Source of the DNA: Streptomyces thermolilacinus SPC6 | GTDB taxonomy: Bacteria > Actinomycetota > Actinomycetes > Streptomycetales > Streptomycetaceae | Assembly (NCBI RefSeq): GCF_000478605.2 | Contig: NZ_ASHX02000001.1 | Coordinates: 2,829,895 to 2,893,894 of the forward strand | DNA: 64,000 nt | Reading direction: 5' to 3' | Part shown: positions 27,901 through 38,204 of the stretch, piece by piece | How positions within the stretch are numbered: position 1 is the first letter of the stretch | Layout of the letters: every line of letters starts with the position of its first letter | The notes under the pieces: generated by a model | Told to the model about the DNA's origin: nothing | The model's input: only the letters and a program-made list of their open reading frames with translations | The model's database searches: none | Translations under genes and position numbers: made by a program

Positions 27901-29871
27901 GTGAGCAACGAGAGCCTGGCCAACCTGCTGCGGGAAGAGCGTCGGTTCAGCCCGCCCGCCGAGCTGGCCGCGCGGGCCAATGTGACGGCCGCCGCGTACG
28001 AGCGGGCGGCGGCGGACAGGCTCGGCTTCTGGGCCGAGCAGGCGCGCCGTCTCAGCTGGGCCACCGAGCCCACCGAGACGCTCGACTGGTCGAACCCGCC
28101 CTTCGCCAAGTGGTTCGCCGACGGCAAGCTCAATGTGGCGTACAACTGCGTGGACCGCCATGTGGAGGCCGGGCTCGGGGACCGGGTGGCCATCCACTTC
28201 GAGGGCGAGCCGGGCGACAGCCGCGCCATCACGTACGCCCAGCTCAAGGACGAGGTCAGCCGGGCCGCGCACGCGCTGACGGAGCTCGGCGTCCGCAAGG
28301 GCGACCGGGTCGCGGTCTACATGCCGATGATCCCCGAGGCGGCCGTGGCCATGCTGGCGTGCGCCCGGATCGGCGCGGCGCACTCCGTGGTGTTCGGCGG
28401 CTTCTCGGCGGACGCCATCGCCGCCCGTATCCAGGACGCCGACGCCAAGGTGGTCATCACCGCCGACGGCGGTTACCGGCGCGGCAAGCCGTCTGCTCTG
28501 AAGCCGGCCGTGGACGAGGCACTGGGCCGGGTCGACGGGGTCGAGCGGGTGCTCGTGGTGCGCCGCACCGGGCAGGACGTGGCCTGGACCGAGGGCCGGG
28601 ACGTCTGGTGGCACGACATCGTGGACCGGCAGAGCGCCGAGCACGTTCCCGAGGCGTTCGAGGCGGAGCACCCGCTGTTCATCCTCTACACCTCCGGCAC
28701 CACTGGTAAGCCGAAGGGCATCCTGCACACCTCCGGCGGCTACCTCACCCAGGCGGCCTACACCCACCACGCCGTCTTCGACCTGAAGCCGGAGTCCGAC
28801 GTCTACTGGTGCACCGCCGACATCGGCTGGGTCACCGGCCACTCGTACATCGTGTACGGGCCGCTGGCGAACGGCGCGACGCAGGTCATGTACGAGGGCA
28901 CGCCGGACACGCCGCACCAGGGCCGGTTCTGGGAGATCGTGCAGAAGTACGGCGTCACGATCCTCTACACGGCGCCGACCGCGATCCGGACGTTCATGAA
29001 GTGGGGCGACGACATCCCCGCCAAGTTCGACCTGTCGAGCCTGCGCGTCCTGGGCTCCGTGGGGGAGCCGATCAACCCGGAGGCGTGGATCTGGTACCGG
29101 GAGCACATCGGCGGCGGCCGCTGCCCGATCGTGGACACCTGGTGGCAGACGGAGACGGGCGCGATGATGATCTCGCCGCTGCCCGGTGTGACGGAGACCA
29201 AGCCCGGTTCGGCGCAGCGGCCGCTGCCCGGCATCGCGGCGACCGTCGTGGACGACGAGGCCAACGAGGTGCCCAACGGTGGGGGCGGCTACCTGGTGCT
29301 CACGGAGCCGTGGCCGTCGATGCTGCGCACCATCTGGGGCGACGACCAGCGGTTCATCGACACGTACTGGTCCCGCTTCGAGGGCAAGTACTTCGCGGGC
29401 GACGGGGCCAAGAAGGACGAGGACGGCGACATCTGGCTGCTCGGCCGGGTGGACGACGTGATGCTCGTGTCGGGCCACAACATCTCCACCACCGAGGTCG
29501 AGTCGGCGCTCGTGTCGCACCCGAAGGTCGCGGAGGCCGCGGTCGTGGGCGCCGCCGACGAGACGACCGGCCAGGCCATCGTGGCGTTCGTGATCCTGCG
29601 CGGCAGCGTGGCGAAGGCGGCCGAGGCGGACCCCGACGCGCTCGTCGCCGAACTGCGCGACCACGTCGGCGCGACGCTCGGCCCGATCGCCAAGCCGAAG
29701 CGCGTCCTGCCCGTGGCGGAGCTGCCCAAGACCCGCTCCGGCAAGATCATGCGGCGGCTGCTGCGCGATGTCGCCGAGAACCGGGAGTTGGGTGACGTCA
29801 CGACGCTGACGGACTCGTCCGTGATGGACCTGATCCAGGCCAAGCTCCCGTCCGCGAGCAGCGAGGACTGA
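27901..29871 (+). CDS. acsA: Acetyl-CoA synthetase (AMP-forming)
   Basis: 656 residues from GTG 27901 ([16 protein letters not shown]), with GGGAG upstream. It converts acetate, ATP and CoA to acetyl-CoA. The P-loop-like motif [11 protein letters not shown] is near residue 262. The adenylation motif is [12 protein letters not shown], the hinge is [20 protein letters not shown], and the catalytic lysine is in the C-terminal motif [14 protein letters not shown] near residue 614. That lysine is acetylated in this family, giving post-translational control. Length is normal. Position matches Rv3667 and SCO3563. Confidence 0.97.
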   Translation: MSNESLANLLREERRFSPPAELAARANVTAAAYERAAADRLGFWAEQARRLSWATEPTETLDWSNPPFAKWFADGKLNVAYNCVDRHVEAGLGDRVAIHFEGEPGDSRAITYAQLKDEVSRAAHALTELGVRKGDRVAVYMPMIPEAAVAMLACARIGAAHSVVFGGFSADAIAARIQDADAKVVITADGGYRRGKPSALKPAVDEALGRVDGVERVLVVRRTGQDVAWTEGRDVWWHDIVDRQSAEHVPEAFEAEHPLFILYTSGTTGKPKGILHTSGGYLTQAAYTHHAVFDLKPESDVYWCTADIGWVTGHSYIVYGPLANGATQVMYEGTPDTPHQGRFWEIVQKYGVTILYTAPTAIRTFMKWGDDIPAKFDLSSLRVLGSVGEPINPEAWIWYREHIGGGRCPIVDTWWQTETGAMMISPLPGVTETKPGSAQRPLPGIAATVVDDEANEVPNGGGGYLVLTEPWPSMLRTIWGDDQRFIDTYWSRFEGKYFAGDGAKKDEDGDIWLLGRVDDVMLVSGHNISTTEVESALVSHPKVAEAAVVGAADETTGQAIVAFVILRGSVAKAAEADPDALVAELRDHVGATLGPIAKPKRVLPVAELPKTRSGKIMRRLLRDVAENRELGDVTTLTDSSVMDLIQAKLPSASSED

Positions 29872-31402
29872 CGGGTCGGCGGTGTCGGTCGGCCCGCCCC
29901 TCGCGGCGAGGCCGACCGGCGGCGGCCGACGAGCCCGGGCGGCTGGCGTGACCCGGCTGCTGGGCGGCGGCCGCCGAGCCCGGGCCGATCGGGGCCGGCC
30001 GGGAATGACGGGCTGACGCGCCGGGGTTGATGGCCGGGCTGACGGCCGCAACCGGCTGGTTGGTGGGCCGGGCCCGACCTCATGGGCGGGCCCGGTCGGC
30101 CGGGCTGTCGGCCGCAACGGGGAGCGGGACCGACGGGGCAGCGGTCGGCGAGGGCCGACCGCCGCCTGTCCGACGAGAGCTGATGGGTCACCCCTGTGGG
30201 GCCGGTGCGACGGGCGCGGGTTCGGCGCCGGGCAGTGCCCTCGGTGATGGCCCCGCCAAGGCGACGGCCAGGCGGGTGAGGACTGACGAACGTGCCGGTC
30301 AGCGCTGCTGCCCGGACGACCGGCTGTCCCTGCGGACGGGGTCGGCCACGGGCTGACAGTCAGGTTCGGTACGGCCCGCGAGCGGCTCGGCACGGCACGG
30401 CTTACGAACGGCTCGCCACGCTGACAGTGAAACCGACCAAACTGGCCACGGCTGACCGCCCGCAGCCAGCACGGGGCAACGGCCGGGCCGTGACGGCTGA
30501 CGCGCCAGGTCGGCAGCCGCTGGTGCCGGGGGGCCGGAGGCACGAGAGGCTGACCAGCTGGGGGCCGGTAACGGCTGACGCGCCGTGCCCGTGGCGCTGA
30601 CCCGGACTTCCAAGGCAGACGGCCGAGTCGGGCACGGCCAACCGCCGGGCGCCGGGTGCCGTGCCCGGCATGGGCAACGGTCGGCTTCTCGGCCTCGTAA
30701 CGGCTGACGTACTGGGGTCGGTCGGCGCTGATCGCGGGGTCCGGCGGGGTTGGCTCCGGTGGTGGCGAGCGCCGACCGGCTGAGATCGGTAACGGCTGAC
30801 GCGATGGGGCTCGGCAACGGCTCACGTGCCGGGGCCGGTCGTCCCGGTTCCCAGGGCGCCGCCGGCGCTGGGGGCCGGGGCGTCGGGACCATACCGGCTG
30901 GAGCTGGCGACCGTGGCGGACGGAGGGCGCCGCCGCCAGAGCTGGCGGCCCAGGGCGTCGGGGACGTACCAGTGGGAGGGGGCGACCGTGGCGGACGGAC
31001 GGTGCCGCCGCCAGAGCTGGCGGCCCAGGCCGGCGGGGCCGACCGGTTCGAGGGGGCGAGCGTGGGGGCTGGGCCGACGTGGGCTGGAGGGTGGCGGCGC
31101 GCCTGTTGATGTGCCGGGCCGGTGGTGCTGGGGAGCAGGTCAGCGCTGGCAGGCCCGGTGGTGCTGGAGGGGCCGTCGCTGACGCTGGGGCCCGGGGTGC
31201 CGGGGGGTCGGGAGGAGTGGTTGGGCGGTCGGGGGGCATGGGGGGAGGGAGGGCTGTGACGTCGCGCCGGGCGTCCATTTTGCGCTTAAAGTGACGATGA
31301 TCCGATAAGCCCTTGCGTCCTGCCTGTATGGTGTGCGTCGCATCTACAAAGCGATAAAAATCCAATGGGGCGCCGGGAAGTCTGGTCGGCATGTGACTCG
31401 CC
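29872..31402. repeat. 1.5-kb gene-free spacer built of degenerate GGCTGACG repeats
   Basis: No frame shows a domain. The plus strand repeats a motif near GGTAACGGCTGACGCGCCGGGG at irregular spacing, for example near 30011, 30490, 30560, 30697 and 30788, with more decayed copies elsewhere. The last about 120 bp (31270-31390) are AT-richer (TTTTGCGCTTAAAGTGACGA; AAAGCGATAAAAATCC) and probably hold the nhaA promoter. Confidence 0.55.
30906..31055. repeat. 75-bp tandem duplication
   Basis: Two copies, 30906-30980 and 30981-31055, share GGCGACCGTGGCGGACGGA and CCGCCGCCAGAGCTGGCGGC. They diverge mainly in the last 20 bp. A third start (GGCGAGCGTGG) follows at 31055. The 75-bp period preserves reading frame, but no protein is recognised. 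Confidence 0.7.
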
Positions 31403-32893
31403 ATGTCCACCGACACCACCGGAGGTCCCCGAACCGTGGCCGCGCCCAAGACGCCCGACCCCAACGGCACCAGCAACACCGGCAGCACCGGCAGCAGCAG
31501 CACCGCCACTGCCGCCGAGCGCAGGCTCCTGGCCCGGCTGTCGCTGCCCGAGCGGACCTTCGTGCTGGACGCCCTGCGCGCCGAGACCGTCGGTGGCGTC
31601 CTGCTGCTCCTCGCCGCCATCGCCGCCCTCATCTGGGCGAACACCCCGCTGAGCGAGAGCTACGAGTCGGTCCGCCACTTCCACATAGGGCCCTCCGCCC
31701 TCGGGCTGAACCTCTCGATCCAGCACTGGGCGGCCGACGGCCTCCTCGCGATCTTCTTCTTCGTCGCCGGTATCGAGCTCAAGCGGGAGATGGTCGCGGG
31801 CGAGCTGCGCGACCCCAAGGCCGCCGCGCTGCCCGTCGTCGCCGCGCTCTGCGGCATGATCGCCCCCGCCCTCGTCTACGTGGTGGTCAACACGACCGGC
31901 GGCGGTTCACTCGACGGGTGGGCGGTCCCGACCGCCACCGACATCGCGTTCGCGCTCGCCGTCCTGGCCGTCATCGGCACGTCGCTGCCCTCCGCGCTGC
32001 GGGCCTTCCTCCTCACGCTCGCCGTGGTGGACGACCTGTTCGCGATCCTGATCATCGCGGTGTTCTTCACCAGCGACCTGAACTTCGCCGCGCTCGGCGG
32101 CGCCGTCGCCGGACTGGTCCTCTTCTGGTTCCTGCTCCACAAGGGCGTGCGCGGCTGGTACGTGTACGTGCCGATCGCCCTGGCGATCTGGGGCCTGATG
32201 TACAACAGCGGCGTCCACGCCACCATCGCCGGTGTCGCCATGGGCCTGATGCTCCGCTGCTCGCGCCGCGAGGGCGAGGACCACTCCCCCGGCGAGCACA
32301 TCGAGCACATGGTGCGTCCCCTGTCCGCCGGCTTCGCGGTGCCGATGTTCGCCCTGTTCTCGGCGGGCGTGGCCGTGTCCGGCGGCGCGATGCGGGACGT
32401 CTTCACCCAGCCGGAGACCCTGGGCGTCGTCCTCGGCCTGGTCCTCGGCAAGACGTTCGGCATCTTCGGCGGCACCTGGCTGACCGCCCGCTTCACCCGC
32501 GCCAAGCTGAACGAGGACCTGGCCTGGGCGGACCTGTTCGCCGTCGCCACCCTCGCCGGCATCGGCTTCACCGTCTCCCTGCTGATCGGCGAGCTGGCGT
32601 TCGAGGGCAACACCGAACTGACCGACGAGGTCAAGGCCGCCGTTCTCGTGGGCTCGTTCCTCGCCGCGCTCCTCGCCACCGTCCTGCTGAAGCTCCGCGT
32701 CCGGAAGTACCAGGCCATGGTCGAGGCGGAGGAGCGTGACGAGGACATGAGCGGCATCCCCGACGTCTACGAGGTGGACGACCCCGACCACCACCGCCGC
32801 CTCGCCGACATCTACGAGCGGAAGGCCGCGGAGCACCGCCGCCGTGCCGAGGAGGCGGGGGCGGCGCGCGAGAACGGCAGCAGTCCGGCATGA
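31403..32893 (+). CDS. nhaA: Na+/H+ antiporter NhaA
   Basis: 496 residues from ATG 31403. An extended Ser/Thr/Gly-rich N-terminus (about 45 residues) precedes 11-12 membrane helices. The ion-site aspartates are in TATDIAFALAVLAVIG (about residue 178) and LAVVDDLFAILIIAVFF (about residues 207-208), matching E. coli D133 and D163/D164. The basic residue of the last helices is in GLVLGKTFGIFGGTWL. The C-terminal about 80 residues are cytosolic and charged (EERDEDMSGIPDVYEVDDPDHH). It exports Na+ in exchange for H+. No strong ribosome site is visible. Confidence 0.95.
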   Translation: MSTDTTGGPRTVAAPKTPDPNGTSNTGSTGSSSTATAAERRLLARLSLPERTFVLDALRAETVGGVLLLLAAIAALIWANTPLSESYESVRHFHIGPSALGLNLSIQHWAADGLLAIFFFVAGIELKREMVAGELRDPKAAALPVVAALCGMIAPALVYVVVNTTGGGSLDGWAVPTATDIAFALAVLAVIGTSLPSALRAFLLTLAVVDDLFAILIIAVFFTSDLNFAALGGAVAGLVLFWFLLHKGVRGWYVYVPIALAIWGLMYNSGVHATIAGVAMGLMLRCSRREGEDHSPGEHIEHMVRPLSAGFAVPMFALFSAGVAVSGGAMRDVFTQPETLGVVLGLVLGKTFGIFGGTWLTARFTRAKLNEDLAWADLFAVATLAGIGFTVSLLIGELAFEGNTELTDEVKAAVLVGSFLAALLATVLLKLRVRKYQAMVEAEERDEDMSGIPDVYEVDDPDHHRRLADIYERKAAEHRRRAEEAGAARENGSSPA

Positions 32894-32931
32894 TCTGAGG
32901 TCGGACCGTTGACGAGAGAGGGAGCGAGACC

Positions 32932-33426
32932 ATGAGCCACCCCGCCGGGAGGACCGGTATCGCCGGGAACGGTGCAGAGGCCAGTCTCGGTCAGCTGGTC
33001 GCCTCGGCGACCACCGAGATGTCCGCGCTGGTGCACGACGAGATCGCCCTGGCCAAGGCCCAGCTCCGGCAGGACGTCAAGCGCGGTGCCATCAGCGGCA
33101 TGGGCTTCCTGGCGGCCGGCATGGTGCTGCTCTTCTCGCTGCCGATGCTGAGCTTCGCGCTCGCGTACGGCTTCCGCGCGTGGACCGGCTGGCACATGTC
33201 GGTGTGCTTCCTGCTCTCCTTCGCGGTGAACGTCGTCGTGGCGGGCCTGCTGGCCCTCGTCGGCGCGGTGTTCGCGAAGAAGGCGAAGCGCGGCAAGGGC
33301 CCGCAGAAGACCGCGGCGTCCGTGAAGCGGACCGCCGCGGTGCTGCAGAACGTCAAGCCGCACCCCCGCCCCGGCTCCTCCGCCGTCCAGGAGAAGGCCG
33401 CGGCTGTGGCACGCTCGTCCGTATGA
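32932..33426 (+). CDS. Phage-holin-superfamily membrane protein (DUF1469)
   Basis: 164 residues from ATG 32932 with GAGGGAGCGAGACC upstream. An amphipathic N-terminal helix (LVASATTEMSALVHDEIALAKAQLRQDVKRG) is followed by two membrane helices (GFLAAGMVLLFSLPMLSFALAYGF; VCFLLSFAVNVVVAGLLALVGAVFA) and a basic tail. The holin label is historical; the protein is chromosomal and widespread in actinobacteria. The stop overlaps the next start as ATGA. Confidence 0.85.
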   Translation: MSHPAGRTGIAGNGAEASLGQLVASATTEMSALVHDEIALAKAQLRQDVKRGAISGMGFLAAGMVLLFSLPMLSFALAYGFRAWTGWHMSVCFLLSFAVNVVVAGLLALVGAVFAKKAKRGKGPQKTAASVKRTAAVLQNVKPHPRPGSSAVQEKAAAVARSSV

Positions 33427-34361
33427 CCGTCCCTGAGAGCAGTACCGGCGCCCCCGGCGGCCCCGTCCGGATCGACGGCCCGTGGACGCACCGCGACGTG
33501 GCGGCGAACGGGGCGCGGTTCCACATCGCGGAGATGGGCGACGGTCCGCTCGTCCTGCTGCTGCACGGCTTCCCGCAGTTCTGGTGGACGTGGCGGCACC
33601 AGCTGCCGGCGCTCGCCGAAGCCGGGTTCCGCGCCGTGGCGATGGACCTGCGGGGTGTGGGCGGCAGCGACCGTACGCCGCGGGGCTACGACCCGGCGAA
33701 CCTGGCGCTCGACATCACCGGGGTCGTACGGTCCCTGGGCGAGCCGGACGCGGCGCTGGTCGGCCACGACCTGGGCGGGTACCTGGCGTGGACGGCCGCG
33801 GTGATGCGGCCCAAGCTGGTGCGGCGCCTGGCCGTCTCGTCGATGCCGCACCCGCGGCGGTGGCGCTCGGCGATGCTCTCGGACTTCGCGCAGACCCGCG
33901 CCGGTTCGTACGTGTGGGGCTTCCAGCGGCCGTGGCTGCCCGAGCGGCGGCTGGTCGCGGACGACGCGGCGCTCGTGGGGCGCCTGATCCGGGAGTGGTC
34001 CGGGCCGTGCGAGCCGGACGACGAGTCCCTCGACGTGTACCGGCGGGCGATGGCGATCCCCTCCACGGCGCACTGCTCCATCGAGCCGTACCGGTGGATG
34101 GTCCGCTCGCTGGCCCGCCCCGACGGCATCCAGTTCAACCGGCGCATGAAGCGGCCCGTGCGCGTGCCTACGCTCCATCTGCACGGCTCCGCCGACCCGG
34201 TGATGCGCACGCGCAGCGCGGCGGGTTCCGGCCAGTACGTCGAAGCCCCGTACCGCTGGCGGTTGTTCGACGGCCTTGGCCACTATCCGCACGAGGAGGA
34301 CCCGTTGGCGTTCTCGGCGGAGCTCGTGAACTGGCTGAAGGACCCCGAGCCGGACCGCTGA
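33423..34361 (+). CDS. Alpha/beta hydrolase, epoxide-hydrolase-like
   Basis: 312 residues from ATG 33423. The oxyanion motif is LLLHGFPQFWWTWRHQLP. The nucleophile elbow GHDLGGYLAW has Asp in place of Ser, as in epoxide hydrolases and haloalkane dehalogenases. HLHGSADPVM supplies the acid region and the catalytic His is in GLGHYPHEEDP. Cap-domain tyrosines are present (for example VYRRAMA, SIEPYRWM). It is translationally coupled to the DUF1469 gene. The substrate is unknown. The order nhaA, DUF1469, hydrolase is shared with other streptomycetes. Confidence 0.9.
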   Translation: MTVPESSTGAPGGPVRIDGPWTHRDVAANGARFHIAEMGDGPLVLLLHGFPQFWWTWRHQLPALAEAGFRAVAMDLRGVGGSDRTPRGYDPANLALDITGVVRSLGEPDAALVGHDLGGYLAWTAAVMRPKLVRRLAVSSMPHPRRWRSAMLSDFAQTRAGSYVWGFQRPWLPERRLVADDAALVGRLIREWSGPCEPDDESLDVYRRAMAIPSTAHCSIEPYRWMVRSLARPDGIQFNRRMKRPVRVPTLHLHGSADPVMRTRSAAGSGQYVEAPYRWRLFDGLGHYPHEEDPLAFSAELVNWLKDPEPDR

Positions 34362-34506
34362 GCCCACGCCCCGGGCCGCTGACCGTCTGAAGGTGCGTGA
34401 ACCGGCGGGAACCGCGGTCCTACGATCGGCCAAATGCCCGGCGCATAGGCCAATTGGCCGTCCCCCGGGCGGTTACCGACCTTGGGGCCCGGGCACACGT
34501 CCGGGT

Positions 34507-34686
34507 ATGGGCTGGACGCACGACCAAGTTGACGCCGCACGCAACCGCCGCACCGCCGCGGTGCCGCCTCCCGAGAGGAGCGGCAGCCCGCGCGACCCGG
34601 AGCTGGACGCCCGCCTCGGCATCCCGCGCATCCTGCGCCGCCGGGCCCGCTGGGTCTCCGCGCGCCTGCGGCATCAGCGCGACTGA
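34507..34686 (+). CDS. Possible small basic protein
   Basis: 59 residues from ATG 34507 (MGWTHDQVDAARNRRTAAV...RILRRRARWVSARLRHQRD). There is no clear ribosome site and no known domain. The sequence is less compositionally trivial than the neighbouring frames, so it may be real. It could also be chance coding in GC-rich DNA. Confidence 0.3.
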   Translation: MGWTHDQVDAARNRRTAAVPPPERSGSPRDPELDARLGIPRILRRRARWVSARLRHQRD

Positions 34687-35037
34687 CCCCGCGGCGCGTG
34701 GCCGTACGGGCCCGCACCTCACGCACGTACGCACGCGTACGCCCATCTCGCGGTACGAGCCGGGGCAGGCGCCCGAACAGCGGGTGCCCGCCACAGGGTT
34801 CGACGCGCGCGCAGCGGACACCGCGTACAGCTGACGCCCGCCCTGTGGACGCCCCACGCCCGCCACAGGGGCCCGGCGGCCGGGCGAAGGCCCGGACCCG
34901 CCCGCCAAGCGCCCCGCGCCCGCCAAGCGCCCGCCGCCCGCCGCCCGCTAGGGGCCCGACGCCTGCCGAACAGTCCGGCGCCCGCCGAAAGGCCCGGCGC
35001 CCGCGACCGAGCGGCGCGCCGGGCCTCCGCCGTGGTG
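34687..35037. other. Gene-free spacer upstream of the marP stop
   Basis: These 351 bp are rich in imperfect CGCCCGCCAAGCGCCC-like repeats (34900-34990) and contain the terminator at 34990-35026. No gene is seen. Confidence 0.4.
34990..35026 (-). terminator. Terminator after marP
   Basis: Perfect 11-bp stem (AGGCCCGGCGC / GCGCCGGGCCT) with a 15-nt loop. On the minus strand it is followed by TTTCGG. It starts 12 bp past the marP stop. Confidence 0.65.
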
Positions 35038-36243
35038 TCAGAGGGCGCAGCTCTGGCTGTCCACCTGCTGGTTGGCGCTCAGGCCGAGCGTGATGTCCTC
35101 GCGGATCTCGTCCACCGTCAGCGCGTACCCCGTGTTCGCGTCGTCCAGGGACCGCGCGAAGATCACGCCGTATACCTTGCCGTCCTCGGTGAGGAGCGGG
35201 CCGCCGGAGTTGCCCTGGCGGACCGTCGTGTACAGCGAGTACACGTCGCGGCGGACCTCGCCGCGCTGGTAGATGTCCGGGCCGTTGGCGTTGATGCGGC
35301 CCCGGACGCGCGCCGAGCGCACGTCGTACGCGCCGTTCTCCGGGAACCCGGCGACGATGGCGCTGTCGCCGCTGCGCGCGTCGGTCTCGGTGAACTCCAG
35401 CGGCCTGGCCTTGAGGTCCGGCACGTCCAGGACGGCGATGTCGCGCTGCCAGTCGTAGAGCACGACCGTCGCGTCGTACAGCCGCCCCTGGCCGCCTATC
35501 TGCACGGTCGGCTCGTCGACGCCGCCCACCACGTGCGCGTTGGTCATGACGCGGCGCTCGCCGAAGACGAAGCCGGTGCCCTCCAGGACCTTGCCGCAGC
35601 CGCTCGCCGTGCCGACGACCTTGACGATGGACTGCTGGGCGCGGGCGGCGACCGGGCTGTTGGCGAGGGCCGGGTCGGGCGGGCGGACCTCGGTGATGGG
35701 CTCGTTCGCGAAGGGGCTGAAGACCGGCGGGAAGCCGTTCTGCGCGAGCATCGACGTGAAGTCCGAGAACAGGGCGTCGGCCTTGAAGGGCATCACCTCC
35801 GTCACGCCCAGCAGCACCCGTGAGTCACGGGCCTCCTTGCCGACCGCGGGCACGACCGTCTGCGCGAGCACGCTGCCGAGGAGCCAGGCGACGAGGAGCA
35901 TCGCCACCACGTTGACCAGCGCGCCGCCCGTCGCGTCGAGGGCGCGGGCGGGCGACCAGGTGATGTGGCGGCGCAGTTTGTTGCCGAGGTGGGTGGTGAG
36001 GGTCTGCCCCACGGAGGCCAGGATCAGCACGACGGCGATGGCGACGATGGCCGCGGCCGTGGAGACCTCGGCGTCACCCGTCAGCGGTCCCCACACGAGC
36101 GGCAGCAGGTAGACGGCGACCAGCCCGCCGCCGAGGAACCCGATCACGGACAGGATGCCGACCACGAACCCCTGTCGGTACCCGACGATCGCGAACCACA
36201 CGGCGGCGACCAGCAGCAGGATGTCCAGCACGTTCACCGTCAT
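35038..36243 (-). CDS. marP: MarP-type membrane serine protease (CvpA domain + trypsin-like domain)
   Basis: 401 residues from ATG 36243. Four N-terminal membrane helices (CvpA-like, residues about 1-120) are followed by a linker and a chymotrypsin-fold protease facing outward. The catalytic triad is His in VMTNAHVVGG (about residue 232), Asp in DWQRDIAVLDV (about 267) and Ser in RQGNSGGPLL (about 344). Two cysteines (SGCGKV; SQSCAL) could form the disulfide known in mycobacterial MarP (Rv3671c), which protects cells against acid and oxidative stress. It is third in the minus-strand order nth, Nudix, marP, the same order as in mycobacteria. Confidence 0.92.
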   Translation of the reverse strand: MTVNVLDILLLVAAVWFAIVGYRQGFVVGILSVIGFLGGGLVAVYLLPLVWGPLTGDAEVSTAAAIVAIAVVLILASVGQTLTTHLGNKLRRHITWSPARALDATGGALVNVVAMLLVAWLLGSVLAQTVVPAVGKEARDSRVLLGVTEVMPFKADALFSDFTSMLAQNGFPPVFSPFANEPITEVRPPDPALANSPVAARAQQSIVKVVGTASGCGKVLEGTGFVFGERRVMTNAHVVGGVDEPTVQIGGQGRLYDATVVLYDWQRDIAVLDVPDLKARPLEFTETDARSGDSAIVAGFPENGAYDVRSARVRGRINANGPDIYQRGEVRRDVYSLYTTVRQGNSGGPLLTEDGKVYGVIFARSLDDANTGYALTVDEIREDITLGLSANQQVDSQSCAL

Positions 36244-36303
36244 TAGCCTCGCAGATTCGTCTCCGGTGGCCCCGTACGGCCGCGGAGCCCAGCAGTCAGC
36301 CTG

Positions 36304-37011
36304 TCATGCACGCCAGTCGAGCGGGACCTGCCTCCCCCGGTCCCACGGCTCCTCCCACCCGGCGAAGTGGAGGAGCCGGTCGATCAGCCCGGCCGTGAAC
36401 CCCCAGACGAGGGCCGACTCGACCAGGAACGCGGGGCCCTTGTAGCCGCTGGGGTGGACGGCCGTGGCGCGGTTGGCGGGGTCCGCGAGGTCCGCCACGG
36501 GCGCCGTGAAGACCCGGGCGGTCTCGGCCGGGTCCACCGCGCCGACCGGGCTCGGCTCCCTCCACCACCCGAGTACGGGCGTGACGACGAAGCCGCTCAC
36601 CGGGATGTACAGGCGGGGCAGTACGGAGAAGACCTGGACGCCCGACGGATCGAGGCCGGTCTCCTCCTCGGCCTCGCGCAGGGCGGCGCGCAGCGGGCCG
36701 AGCGTGGCGGGGTCGCCGTCCTCCGGGTCGAGGGCGCCGCCCGGGAAGGACGGCTGCCCGGCGTGCGAGCGGAGGGTCCCGGCGCGCTCCATCAGCAGCA
36801 GCTCGGGCCCGCGCTCACCCTCGCCGAAGAGGATCAGCACGGCGGCCTGGCGGCCTCCCTCCGGCGGCGGCAGGAACCGGCTGAGCTGCTCGGGCTCGAT
36901 CGTGTGCGCCGCCTTGGCCACGGGCTCCAGCCAGGCGGGCAGCCCTTCCACGCTGACGTCCACGGACGGCAGCCCGCCGCCGCCTCCGGCGTCTTCCCTC
37001 GCACGCGTCAC
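36304..37011 (-). CDS. Nudix hydrolase, CoA pyrophosphatase type
   Basis: About 235 residues from GTG 37011, chosen because GGGGG precedes it; GTG 37017 is the alternative. The Nudix box runs GGALDPEDGDP...AALREAEEETGL, preceded by LMERAGTLRSHAGQPSFPG, the UPF0035 signature of CoA diphosphatases (NUDT7/YeaB-like). It likely hydrolyses CoA and its esters or related nucleotides. The C-terminus contains SALVWGFTAGLIDRLL, typical of the family. It lies between nth and marP (Rv3672c position). Confidence 0.9.
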   Translation of the reverse strand: MTRAREDAGGGGGLPSVDVSVEGLPAWLEPVAKAAHTIEPEQLSRFLPPPEGGRQAAVLILFGEGERGPELLLMERAGTLRSHAGQPSFPGGALDPEDGDPATLGPLRAALREAEEETGLDPSGVQVFSVLPRLYIPVSGFVVTPVLGWWREPSPVGAVDPAETARVFTAPVADLADPANRATAVHPSGYKGPAFLVESALVWGFTAGLIDRLLHFAGWEEPWDRGRQVPLDWRA

Positions 37012-37150
37012 AGGCACCCCCGGTTCACCAGCACCCAGCGTTCCTCGCGCGCGCCGGCCGACAGCCCCGGCTCACCCGCCGTCTCCTCGCGCGCGTCACA
37101 AGCACCCCCGCTCACCCAACGCGTCCCGGCCCCGAGATCGTTCCGCCCGC

Positions 37151-38098
37151 TCAGACCGCCTCCTCGGTCGCGTCCGCGTCGCCCGTGCCCAGAGGGGCTG
37201 CCGGGCGGCCCGGAAAGTCCGGCGGCGGGGCGAGGCGCTGCCCCGGGTACCCGCCCATCTCGTACTTGAGCAGCTTCTTCGCCTTCTCCGGATCGGTCTC
37301 GCCCTCCCCGTACGCCGGGCAGAGCGGCGCGATCGGGCAGGCGCCGCACGCGGGCTTGCGGGCGTGGCAGATGCGGCGGCCGTGGAAGATCACCCGGTGC
37401 GAGAGCATCGTCCACTCGGACTTCGGGAAGAGGTCGGCGACGACCGCCTCGACCTTCTCCGGGTCCTCCTCCTCGGTCCACTTCCAGCGGCGGACCAGCC
37501 GCCCGAAGTGCGTGTCCACGGTGATGCCGGGGACCCCGAAGGCGTTGCCCAGGACCACGTTCGCCGTCTTGCGTCCGACGCCGGGCAGCGTGACCAGGTC
37601 CTCCAGGCGCCCGGGGACCTCACCGTCGAACCGGTCGCGCAGGGCCGTGGAGAGGCCGATCAGGGAGCGGGCCTTGGCGCGGAAGAAGCCGGTGGGCCGG
37701 ATGATCTGCTCCAGCTCCTCCGGTACGGCCGCCGCCATGTCCTCCGGGGCGGGGTACTGGGCGAAGAGCGCCGGCGTCGTCTGGTTCACCCGCAGGTCGG
37801 TCGTCTGGGCGGACAGCACCGTCGCCACGAGCAGCTCGAAGGGATTGCGGAAGTCCAGCTCCGGATGGGCGTACGGGTAGACCTCGCCGAGCTCGCGGTT
37901 GATCCGCCGCGCCCGGCGCACCAGAGCGAGGCGGGATTCCGGCACGCTCGCCTTCTTTGTCGCTTTAGTCCGCTTTTGCGCGATTTTCCTGGATGCCGCC
38001 GGGGCTTGTTCGCCCACAGCGGAATTCTGCTCCCCGGACACGTTCCCGGACACTCTCCCGGCCCCCTCGGTGTGCGCTCTCACCGGCGAATTGGACAC
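37151..38098 (-). CDS. nth: Endonuclease III (DNA glycosylase/AP lyase)
   Basis: 315 residues from GTG 38098. It removes oxidised pyrimidines and cleaves at AP sites. The helix-hairpin-helix [16 protein letters not shown] carries the catalytic lysine, and the catalytic Asp is in [10 protein letters not shown] (about residue 193). The 4Fe-4S cluster motif Cys-x6-Cys-x2-Cys-x5-Cys lies in [18 protein letters not shown]. About 55 extra N-terminal residues ([15 protein letters not shown].. [11 protein letters not shown]) are basic and low-complexity, longer than E. coli Nth (about 211). It is divergent from crp, as in M. tuberculosis. Confidence 0.95.
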   Translation of the reverse strand: MSNSPVRAHTEGAGRVSGNVSGEQNSAVGEQAPAASRKIAQKRTKATKKASVPESRLALVRRARRINRELGEVYPYAHPELDFRNPFELLVATVLSAQTTDLRVNQTTPALFAQYPAPEDMAAAVPEELEQIIRPTGFFRAKARSLIGLSTALRDRFDGEVPGRLEDLVTLPGVGRKTANVVLGNAFGVPGITVDTHFGRLVRRWKWTEEEDPEKVEAVVADLFPKSEWTMLSHRVIFHGRRICHARKPACGACPIAPLCPAYGEGETDPEKAKKLLKYEMGGYPGQRLAPPPDFPGRPAAPLGTGDADATEEAV

Positions 38099-38204
38099 CC
38101 GGCCAGCCTAAGCGGAGCCACCGACATCCGCCCTGGGCACGGGTGATGTGGACCCAATCGGGCCCCTGACGTACGGACACGCGTATCAGTACGTCAAACT
38201 TGTT

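Noticed and set aside
27328-31644. 1438-codon minus-strand frame
   Set aside because: Antisense to acsA and the repeat spacer; no motif, composition driven by GC bias.
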